Shown here piece after piece: positions 1 through 5,152 of a stretch of DNA of 5,208 bases. The position numbers and the translations under genes are program-made. Below the pieces are notes generated by a model. It was given only the letters and a program-made list of their open reading frames with translations. It was not told where the DNA came from and did no database searches. The DNA is from Holophagaceae bacterium (GTDB lineage: Bacteria; Acidobacteriota; Holophagae; Holophagales; Holophagaceae), in assembly GCA_003158505.1 (NCBI GenBank), contig PMJK01000082.1, positions 36,340 to 41,547 of the forward strand, given 5' to 3'. The stretch's first letter is position 1, and each line of letters opens with the position of its first letter.

Positions 1-782
1 CCGATGCGCACGCAGGTGGCGTACACCATGGCCGGTCCCTTGCCCGTGCGGACGTAGGCCAGGGCTTCTTCCATGGCGCGCATGGAATCCGGGAAGTCGA
101 GACCATTGCACTTGATGATCTTCAGGTTGGAGTACCCGCTGAAGTTGTCGCAGACATACTCGTTGGCGGTCTGATCCCGCTTGGGCACGGAGATGGCGTA
201 GCCGTTGTCCTGGACAATGAAGACCACCGGGAGCTTCTCCCGGTCGGCACCGTTGATGCTCTCAGAGCAGTAGCCCTCGGATAGCGACGACTCGCCCTGG
301 CTGCAGAACACGATGGATTCACGGCGGTAGTACTTGACGGCACGCGCCAGTCCCACCGCGTGCTGCGTGTGGTTGCCGGTGAGGCTGGACACGTTCTGGA
401 TGCCGATGGAAGGCTTGGCAAAGTGGTTGCTCATGTGCCGGCCGCCACCGGCCACGTCGGTGGCCTTGGAGATGCCGTTGAGGATGATTTCATCGGGAGT
501 GATGCCCGCAGCCAAGCAGGTCAGCAGATCACGGTAGTAGGGGAAGAGGAAATCCCGTCCCGGCCGGAAGGCCAGGCCCGCAGCCAGCTGAATGCCGTCG
601 TGTCCCGCACAGGGAGCGTGGTAGGACCAGCCGATGGCCTGTTTCAAGTAGTTTGGCGCCTTGTCGTCCAGCAGGCGTCCGAGGTGCATCAGCTCATACC
701 AATGGCAGAGATCCTCGCGGCTGGGGCCTTCACGGCCATCCAAAGCGCTAAGGGCCGCGTTCACCAGGGTCGGAGTGTCCAA
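1..782 (-). CDS. 2-oxoacid (branched-chain type) dehydrogenase E1 component, N-terminal part, cut by window edge
   Basis: This is the thiamine-diphosphate E1 component of a 2-oxoacid dehydrogenase complex, which decarboxylates a 2-oxoacid and passes the acyl group to the lipoyl E2 subunit in the cytoplasm. I read 260 residues before the window ends. Visible motifs are the E1-alpha core YYRDLL (82-87), GGGRHMSNHF (112-121), SSLTGNHTQHAVGLA (132-146) and the TPP/Mg region QGESSLSEG (162-170) followed by VQDNGYAISVP (190-200). The Asp of the usual GDG is Glu and the second Gly is Ser (GES). The DNGYAIS stretch resembles branched-chain 2-oxoacid dehydrogenases, including long forms with alpha and beta domains fused; whether this one is fused cannot be seen. 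The start is TTG at 780-782: a GGAGGT sits 5 bases upstream, and the in-frame codon two before the TTG is a TGA stop, which excludes any longer frame. Substrate specificity (pyruvate versus branched-chain) is not settled by this half. Confidence 0.9.
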   Translation of the reverse strand, partial: MDTPTLVNAALSALDGREGPSREDLCHWYELMHLGRLLDDKAPNYLKQAIGWSYHAPCAGHDGIQLAAGLAFRPGRDFLFPYYRDLLTCLAAGITPDEIILNGISKATDVAGGGRHMSNHFAKPSIGIQNVSSLTGNHTQHAVGLARAVKYYRRESIVFCSQGESSLSEGYCSESINGADREKLPVVFIVQDNGYAISVPKRDQTANEYVCDNFSGYSNLKIIKCNGLDFPDSMRAMEEALAYVRTGKGPAMVYATCVRI

Positions 783-787
783 TCTTC

Positions 788-793
788 ACCTCC
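788..793 (-). promoter_or_regulatory. Shine-Dalgarno sequence fixing the TTG start of the E1 gene
   Basis: On the minus strand GGAGGT is followed by GAAGA and then TTG. The spacing is good, and an in-frame TGA overlaps this site, so the TTG is the only sensible initiation codon for the E1 gene. Confidence 0.8.
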
Positions 794-794
794 C

Positions 795-830
795 AAAGGC
801 CGGACTCTCACCGGCTGTACCAGAGCCTTT
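795..830 (-). promoter_or_regulatory. Possible structured leader just upstream of the E1 ribosome binding site
   Basis: The minus strand carries a GCCGG / CCGGC stem around the 7-base loop TGAGAGT (arms at 799-803 and 811-815). A second, overlapping pairing AAAGGC / GCCTTT (795-800 with 825-830) brackets it. The structure ends about one base from the GGAGGT. The two pairings share bases, so they could form a nested or an alternating fold that affects ribosome access. The loop resembles the GGTGnnAnTCC segment of cobalamin riboswitches, but the rest of that aptamer is absent. A regulatory role is inference only. Confidence 0.25.
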
Positions 831-832
831 CA

Positions 833-856
833 TCATCCCATGGACCCGGGGGATGA
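833..856 (-). other. Short hairpin between the GAF-protein stop and the E1 gene
   Basis: A perfect 7-bp inverted repeat (tcatccc at 833-839, gggatga at 850-856) has a 10-base loop and lies 27 bases after the stop codon of the GAF/GGDEF gene. No T-run follows on the minus strand, so it is not a convincing intrinsic terminator. It may be a 3' end or processing structure, or chance. Confidence 0.3.
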
Positions 857-883
857 GCCAGCGAGGGGACGTGGACGATGGGT

Positions 884-1876
884 TCAGCCGTGGTTCCACA
901 GCAGCGCCGACCCTTCGCGATTGGCGTCTGTAAAGGCTTTGGCGACCCGTCGTAAAGCGGACTTCAGGGTCATGTCCTTCCCGTCCGGAAGCCATAGGGT
1001 GGCTCCGATTGGGTGATTCCCAACGCTTTCGTGAAGGCGGGCCAGCAATAATTCCGCGCCCGAGACAAGGGTGTTGGGAAGGAGAAGCAGGTACTGATCC
1101 GAGGACAGCTCCACCAGGAGATCCCCGCCGCGGAGGTGCCCGGCGACCGCGGCGAGACGACCCTGGGTGCCGGGAATCAGGGGCTGCGACCACAGCGCGA
1201 GGGCCATGGGCTCTCGCCGCCGACGGGCAAGGAAGAGGGTGGAGCGCAACCAGATGTCGAGGTATCGGCGGTTGGGAAGACCGGATCGCGTGCTCAAGAG
1301 GGCACTATCCTCGACGATGGCGCTGCTGAGTTCCAGGGCCTCGAGGGCCGCCTGTAATTCCTGTTTAAGGTTTTCGGACTCGAAGGTGCGGGCCATGAGG
1401 TGGCCCATGGTCTTCAGCAGGGCCAGGTCGGCGTGGGTGAAGGTATAGGGCGCATAATGCTGCACGCATAGCGTCCCCATGGGCTTGTCTCCCACCTTCA
1501 GCGCCACCCCGGCATAGGCGCGGATGCCAAGTTCCAGATAGCCTGGGGACTGGCACCAGATGGGTTCCACGGCGGAATCATGGATGATGATCTGTCGGTC
1601 GGGATGGGCGATCACGAAGGGGCAGAATCCCTTTTCGGGGGCATTGATGATGCCGGCCATGGCCGTGTCAGAGGATGACGTCCACCAGAGCACTTCATGG
1701 CCAAGGTCGGTAACCCGGGTGAGCAGAGCCTGGTCAACGCCCAGGGTCTGCCGCAGCAAGGCCAAGCCCTGCTCGAAGAGCTGGGCCGCATCCGTCCGGC
1801 TGTCCCGCAAAAGGTCGGCCAGTGCCACAAGATGATCCATGGAGCCGGCATGGGGCTTGGCGGGTTCGATAACCAC
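884..1876 (-). CDS. GAF domain protein with degenerate GGDEF domain (possible c-di-GMP receptor)
   Basis: Predicted soluble signalling protein of 330 residues from the chosen GTG. A GAF domain spans about residues 30-165, with typical features: GFCPFVI (83-89), the IIIHDSAVEP segment (96-105), IRAYAGVALKVGDKPMGTLCV (118-138) and a closing helix. A Glu/Leu-rich, likely coiled-coil linker follows (about 166-190). Then comes a GGDEF-type fold: SGLPNRRYLD (198-207) matches the usual TGLPNRR entry motif, and LLLLP (263-267) follows the signature position. The signature itself reads SSDQY (258-262) instead of GGDEF, so cyclase activity is unlikely. RGGD (249-252) sits five residues before it, the spacing of the inhibitory c-di-GMP site. 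There is no membrane segment or output domain. Start is uncertain: GTG at 1876 has GGAG 9 bases upstream; ATG at 1840 has no visible ribosome site. An open frame continues upstream to 2098 but runs through the tandem repeat and is probably not translated. Confidence 0.8.
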   Translation of the reverse strand: MVIEPAKPHAGSMDHLVALADLLRDSRTDAAQLFEQGLALLRQTLGVDQALLTRVTDLGHEVLWWTSSSDTAMAGIINAPEKGFCPFVIAHPDRQIIIHDSAVEPIWCQSPGYLELGIRAYAGVALKVGDKPMGTLCVQHYAPYTFTHADLALLKTMGHLMARTFESENLKQELQAALEALELSSAIVEDSALLSTRSGLPNRRYLDIWLRSTLFLARRRREPMALALWSQPLIPGTQGRLAAVAGHLRGGDLLVELSSDQYLLLLPNTLVSGAELLLARLHESVGNHPIGATLWLPDGKDMTLKSALRRVAKAFTDANREGSALLWNHG

Positions 1877-1970
1877 TGTGCGGATCTCCGGAAGTGCTTC
1901 TAGGTTGCCCAGCTTTTCTTGCGGTGCAAGATTTACTAGCTGACCACGCGGATACTCGGACTCACTTCCA

Positions 1971-1998
1971 CTCGGCATGGCCTGCGGCCATGGCCGAG
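1971..1998. repeat. Hairpin in tandem-repeat copy A
   Basis: Arms CTCGGCATGGCC and GGCCATGGCCGAG pair over 12 bp with one bulged base around a TGC loop. No T-run follows on either strand, so it is better described as a repeat-borne (REP-like) stem-loop than as a classical terminator. It could stabilise the nfu mRNA 3' end or end transcription by other means. Confidence 0.65.
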
Positions 1999-2077
1999 GC
2001 GCCCAGCCCATATGCAGGGCCAGGCCTCCGACTTTCGCCCTACCAACTGACCACGCGAATGCTCGGACTCTCTTCCA

Positions 2078-2105
2078 CTCGGCATGGCCTGCGGCCATGA
2101 CCGAG
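2078..2105. repeat. Hairpin in tandem-repeat copy B
   Basis: This is the same stem-loop as in copy A: CTCGGCATGGCC pairs with GGCCATGACCGAG around TGC, with a single bulged A. The one base that differs from copy A within the hairpin falls at the bulge, so the 12 bp of pairing is intact in both copies. It begins about 42 bases after the nfu stop codon in the direction of transcription. Confidence 0.65.
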
Positions 2106-2146
2106 GTGCCATGCCGCCGGGGTGGGCCAGCCCTCCGACTTTCGCC

Positions 2147-2692
2147 CTACCAACTGACCACCCGGATGCTCGGACTCACTTCCTCCTGGAGCAGTCCCTC
2201 GATGTAGCGCAGGGTGCCGCTGGTGGAGGAGGGGCAGGATCCGCAGGCGCCGTGGTAGTTGATCTGGAGGGTCTGGCCGTCGAAGGAGACCACCTCCAGG
2301 CCGCCCCCGTCCCCGGCCAGGCCCGGGCGGATACGTGTATCCAGCAGGTGGTTGATGCGCTCCAGGGTGGCATCGGTATCGCCGCCGGGAGTCAGGGGAG
2401 CCATGTCCCCGGCCTCGTTTTCGGGCAGCTTGAGATCCTCGATGGCCTCGCAGATGGGGTCGATGAGGTCACTCCATTCCGCAGAAGGCTCCTTGTTCAC
2501 GGTGACGAAGCGGTCCATGTAGAACACGGAGGTCACCTTGCCCAGACCGAAAAGGCAGGAGCCCAGCGGGTCGCCCACGGCCGCCCCGAAATCCTTGAAG
2601 GAACGCGAGCCCGCCTTGAGGATGGCGGGGTGTACCAGGAACTTCAGCGCATCCGGATTGGGCGTGGGTTCGATGTTGATCACCTTGGGCAT
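2147..2692 (-). CDS. nfu: NifU/Nfu-type iron-sulfur cluster scaffold or carrier protein
   Basis: Cytoplasmic protein of 181 residues that should carry or assemble Fe-S clusters and hand them to client enzymes. The N-terminal half (about 3-88) matches the Nfu/NifU N-terminal scaffold domain: IEPTPNPDALKFLVHP (7-22), a FxxFGAAVGDPL segment (32-43), and FVTVNKEP (62-69). After a Gly/Pro-rich linker (about 92-105), residues 108-175 form the NifU C-terminal domain with the GLAGDGGGLEVV segment (124-135) and the cluster-binding pair C150 and C153 in CGSCPSS. The length fits two-domain Nfu proteins. The start is ATG at 2692 with GGGAG six bases upstream; the longer frame upstream would run into the divergent gene. 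No isc or suf genes are adjacent. The stop lies just beyond the part of the gene shared with the tandem repeat. It is transcribed divergently from the SDR gene and in the same direction as the GAF and E1 genes. Confidence 0.95.
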   Translation of the reverse strand: MPKVINIEPTPNPDALKFLVHPAILKAGSRSFKDFGAAVGDPLGSCLFGLGKVTSVFYMDRFVTVNKEPSAEWSDLIDPICEAIEDLKLPENEAGDMAPLTPGGDTDATLERINHLLDTRIRPGLAGDGGGLEVVSFDGQTLQINYHGACGSCPSSTSGTLRYIEGLLQEEVSPSIRVVSW

Positions 2693-2740
2693 GGCGGGCT
2701 CCCGATAAAGTTTACCAAATTCGTCAGGTAATTGGGCAGG

Positions 2741-2746
2741 CATAAT
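2741..2746 (+). promoter_or_regulatory. Candidate -10 element for a leaderless SDR-gene transcript
   Basis: CATAAT matches the TATAAT consensus at 5 of 6 positions and ends six bases before the ATG at 2753. A transcript started from it would begin at or next to the start codon, and that ATG has no Shine-Dalgarno sequence. No good -35 hexamer is seen at 15-18 bases upstream, so this is a weak call. Confidence 0.25.
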
Positions 2747-2752
2747 CGGGCG

Positions 2753-4243
2753 ATGAACAAACCCCTTGGCGCAAGCTTGATGGATCCCGGCCGGCCGCTC
2801 ATCCTGGTGACTGGAGCCACGGGTTACCTTGGGGGCCGCCTGGTCCCCCGGCTTCTCGCGACGGGACGGCGGGTGAGGTGCATGGCGCGCAACCCCGAGC
2901 GGCTGGCAGGTCGACGGTGGCCAGGGGTCGAGGTGGTCAAGGGCGACGTGTCCGACCCTGCCTCCCTCGAATCCGCCCTTCGCGGCGTGACCCAGGTGTA
3001 CTACCTGGTTCATGCCATGGGGGAGGACAGCTCGGATTTCCGGGGGCGGGATCTGCGTCAGGCGCGGACCTTCTCAGCTGCCTGCGCGAAGGCCGGTGTC
3101 CGCCGGATCATCTATCTGGGCGGGCTGGGGGACCCTTCCGGCCACCGCAGCGACCACCTCGCCAGCCGCCAGGAGGTGGGGGCCGCCCTGGCGGCTTCCG
3201 GGGTTCCCGTGCTGGAATTCCGGGCGGCGGTGATCGTCGGCAGCGGCAGCGCCAGCTTCGAGATGATCCGCCACCTGACGGAGCGCCTTCCCCTCATGAT
3301 TACTCCGCGCTGGCTGAACACGCGTTGCCAGCCCATCGGGGTCCGTGATGTGCTGGCCTACTTCACGGAGGCCCTCGACCATCCCGAGGTGGCTGGGATC
3401 TTCGAGATCGGAGGACGGGATGTGCTCGATTACAGGAGCATGATGCTCGGTTATGCCGAGGCCAGGGGCCTGCGTCGTCTCATCATCCCCATGAATGTCC
3501 CGCTGCCGATCCTGTCGGTGCTCTGGGTCGACCTGCTGACGCCCATTCCCATGGCCCTGGCGGCGGCTCTGGTGGAAGGCATGAGCACGGAAGTGGTGGT
3601 TCAGGATCCGCGCGCCCTGGAAGTCTTCCGGGTGAAGCCCATGGCCTATCGCGAGGCGCTGGCACTGGCCCTCCAGCGCCTGGACGAGGACGCCGTGGAG
3701 ACCACCTGGGCTTCGAGTCTCGCGGGGGAAACGGAGGGGCCGGCCCTGGGCTCCCATGAAGGCATGCTGCTGGAGCGGCACCACCGCCATGTGCAGGCCC
3801 CGCCGCATGTCGTTTTCCAGGCCTGTAGCGCTCTGGGCGGTGAGAACGGGTGGCCGGCCGGCAACCTCCTCTGGCAGATGCGGGGGATGCTGGATCGCGT
3901 CGTGGGCGGCACGGGGATGCGCCGGGGGAGGCGCCATCCGAGGGAACTCCGGGTGGGCGACCCCGTGGATTTCTGGCGGGTGGAGGCGCTCGAACCGGAC
4001 CGGCTGCTGCGCCTCCGGTCCGAGATGAGGCTGGATGGAGACGCCTGGCTTCAGTTCACCGTGCGTCTGGAAGGGACCGGCTCGCGGCTGGAACAGACCG
4101 CCTTTTTTGATCCGCACGGCCTGCTGGGACTGCTCTATTGGTACTCCGTTCTGCCCTTCCACCTGTTCGTCTTCCCCGGCATGATCCGGTCCATCCAACG
4201 CCGTGCCGAGGCCGCCGTGACAGAATCAGGCAAGGGACGGTGA
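2753..4243 (+). CDS. SDR-family NAD(P)-binding protein with C-terminal DUF2867 domain
   Basis: Protein of 496 residues. The N-terminal 300 or so residues form an atypical (NmrA/NDUFA9-like) short-chain dehydrogenase fold. The nucleotide-binding loop is TGATGYLG (20-27). ARNPERL (45-51) after the second strand has an Arg that would favour NADP(H). GDVSDPASL (64-72), VYYLVHAMG (82-90) and IIYLGGLGD (119-127) follow. The usual YxxxK catalytic pair of classical SDRs is not evident, so this may be a redox sensor or a noncanonical reductase. From about residue 335 (LLERHHRHVQAPPHVVFQ) to about 470 it matches the DUF2867 family often fused to such domains. A hydrophobic stretch near 457-478 (LLYWYSVLPFHLFVF) is part of that tail or may touch the membrane. 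Substrate unknown. ATG 2753 is preferred; TTG at 2732 and ATG at 2780 are in frame, and none has a clear ribosome site. It is close-coupled to the next gene. Confidence 0.88.
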   Translation: MNKPLGASLMDPGRPLILVTGATGYLGGRLVPRLLATGRRVRCMARNPERLAGRRWPGVEVVKGDVSDPASLESALRGVTQVYYLVHAMGEDSSDFRGRDLRQARTFSAACAKAGVRRIIYLGGLGDPSGHRSDHLASRQEVGAALAASGVPVLEFRAAVIVGSGSASFEMIRHLTERLPLMITPRWLNTRCQPIGVRDVLAYFTEALDHPEVAGIFEIGGRDVLDYRSMMLGYAEARGLRRLIIPMNVPLPILSVLWVDLLTPIPMALAAALVEGMSTEVVVQDPRALEVFRVKPMAYREALALALQRLDEDAVETTWASSLAGETEGPALGSHEGMLLERHHRHVQAPPHVVFQACSALGGENGWPAGNLLWQMRGMLDRVVGGTGMRRGRRHPRELRVGDPVDFWRVEALEPDRLLRLRSEMRLDGDAWLQFTVRLEGTGSRLEQTAFFDPHGLLGLLYWYSVLPFHLFVFPGMIRSIQRRAEAAVTESGKGR

Positions 4244-4245
4244 CC

Positions 4246-5022
4246 ATGTACGACGCGCAACGGGAGGCCTGTGTGGCTGCGGCCCAGGCCGGGGGCAAGG
4301 TGCTGCTCCAGTACTTCCGTAAGCTGGACCCCGCCACCATCACCGAAAAGACCAAGAATGACGTGGTGAGCGATGCCGATCGGGGGGCCGAGGCCGCCAT
4401 CCGCGCCGAGTTGGCGTCACGGTTTCCGGAACATGGCTTTGTTGGTGAGGAAGGGGGTAGCCACGGCAATGCCGAGGTGCGCTGGATCGTGGATCCTCTG
4501 GACGGCACGCTGAACTTCGTCCAGGGTTTCCCGCACTGGTGCGTGTCCGTGGCCCTGTGGGACGCCGATGGCCCCGTGGTGGGCTGCATCCTGGATCCCC
4601 TGCGGGAGGACTGTTTCATGGCCGTGCGCGGCCAGGGCGCCACCTGGAACGGCAGGCCCATGCACGTCTCGCAGCAGGCGGGGCTGGACGGCGCCTTCCT
4701 GGCCACGGGCTTCGCCTTCCAGCTGGGCGATCGCTGGCCGAGGTTCAACGCAGCCCTGAACCGTGTGTTCCCCCGCGCCAAAGGCATTCGCCGGGCCGGC
4801 AGCGCCGCCCTGGATCTGGCGCACGTCGCCTGCGGCATCTTCGACGGATACTTCGAGCTGGGCCTCAAGCCCTGGGATCTCGCCGCCGGCGCCCTGCTGG
4901 TCCAGGAGGCCGGTGGCGTCATCACCGACTGGGAAGGCGGGCAGGCCTGGTTCGAGAGCGGAAACCTGGTGGTCGGAACCCCAGGCGTGGCTCCGGAACT
5001 GCTGGGAAGCCTCAAGGCATAA
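4246..5022 (+). CDS. Inositol monophosphatase family protein
   Basis: Mg-dependent sugar-phosphate or nucleotide phosphatase of the inositol-monophosphatase superfamily, 258 residues, the usual length. Metal and catalytic motifs are complete: KTKNDVVSDAD (35-45), VGEEGG (66-71) with E68, WIVDPLDGTLNF (80-91) with D83, D86 and T88, GSAALDLA (185-192), and KPWDLAAGALLVQEAGG (208-224) with D211. This should be an active enzyme. Family members hydrolyse inositol 1-phosphate, fructose 1,6-bisphosphate, histidinol phosphate or 3'-phosphoadenosine 5'-phosphate, and the sequence alone does not decide among them. SuhB/IMPase is the closest impression. The ATG at 4246 lies two bases after the stop of the SDR-DUF2867 gene, with a GGGACGG purine-rich stretch upstream. 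Translation is therefore probably coupled and the two share a transcript. A frame open upstream to 4138 overlaps the previous gene and is not used. Confidence 0.94.
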   Translation: MYDAQREACVAAAQAGGKVLLQYFRKLDPATITEKTKNDVVSDADRGAEAAIRAELASRFPEHGFVGEEGGSHGNAEVRWIVDPLDGTLNFVQGFPHWCVSVALWDADGPVVGCILDPLREDCFMAVRGQGATWNGRPMHVSQQAGLDGAFLATGFAFQLGDRWPRFNAALNRVFPRAKGIRRAGSAALDLAHVACGIFDGYFELGLKPWDLAAGALLVQEAGGVITDWEGGQAWFESGNLVVGTPGVAPELLGSLKA

Positions 5023-5051
5023 AAAAGGATCTACCACGATGTTTCGGTTTG

Positions 5052-5080
5052 TCTCGGAATCGGCGGAGTTGATTCCGAGA
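5052..5080. terminator. Perfect 10-bp hairpin downstream of the phosphatase gene
   Basis: TCTCGGAATC (5052-5061) and GATTCCGAGA (5071-5080) are exact inverted copies around a 9-base loop, starting 30 bases after the stop codon. No T-run follows on the plus strand, so it is either a first element of a composite transcription end or an mRNA 3' stabiliser. Confidence 0.45.
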
Positions 5081-5087
5081 GGACAGG

Positions 5088-5139
5088 AAGACCACGAAGA
5101 AGAACCTGCTTTCCTTCGTGGTCTTTCCGTCTTCGTGGT
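5088..5139. terminator. Bidirectional terminator-like hairpin with a repeated 3' arm
   Basis: AAGACCACGAAG (5088-5099) pairs perfectly with CTTCGTGGTCTT (5114-5125) around a 14-base loop. The core of the 3' arm, CTTCGTGGT, recurs 17 bases later (5131-5139) and could pair with the same 5' arm. The second copy is followed by the T-rich TTAATTTTCTT. It sits between the plus-strand phosphatase gene and a minus-strand gene end at 5153, the expected place for a shared terminator. Confidence 0.55.
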
Positions 5140-5152
5140 TAATTTTCTTCGA

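Larger units (their letters stand above)
1940..2183. repeat. 107-bp tandem repeat, about 2.3 copies, overlapping the 3' end of nfu
   Basis: Copy A covers 1940-2046, copy B 2047-2153, and a partial copy C 2154-2183. A and B have the same length with about 15 differences, most of them in a diverged core around 2003-2025. The flanks (ctgaccac..., ccactcggcatggcctgcgg and ccgactttcgccctaccaa) are nearly identical. Copy C lies inside the nfu coding region, where it encodes the last residues VSPSIRVVS, and differs from copy A at only 2 of 30 bases. The repeat therefore appears to have grown by duplication out of the nfu 3' end into the spacer. It fills most of the 270 bases between nfu and the GAF gene. 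The unit length is not a multiple of three. Confidence 0.92.

Noticed and set aside
795..830. Cobalamin riboswitch suggested by GGTGAGAGTCC in the E1 leader
   Set aside because: The conserved downstream GCCACTG box and the upstream elements of the aptamer are missing and the spacer is too short; only one loop resembles the consensus.
360..1016. Plus-strand open frame of about 218 codons across the E1 and GAF genes
   Set aside because: It is antisense to two genes with clear family motifs, has no recognisable domain and reflects high GC in the opposite frame.
1917..1931. Intrinsic terminator from TCTTGC-ACC-GCAAGA upstream of the GAF gene
   Set aside because: The stem is only 6 bp and no T-run follows in the direction of transcription.
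1940..2183. CRISPR-like array
   Set aside because: There are only about 2.3 units of 107 bp in direct tandem, without the short repeat and unique spacer alternation or any cas gene.
2084..2731. Plus-strand open frame of about 215 codons across the repeat and nfu
   Set aside because: It is antisense to nfu, whose two domains and CxxC motif are clear; no ribosome site or domain of its own.
3074..4198. Minus-strand open frame of about 374 codons inside the SDR gene
   Set aside because: Low-complexity His/Gln/Pro/Arg-rich translation antisense to a well-supported gene; typical GC-rich shadow frame.
4056..5015. Minus-strand open frame of about 319 codons inside the phosphatase gene
   Set aside because: Ser/Arg/Pro-rich composition with no motif, opposite to a complete inositol-monophosphatase gene.
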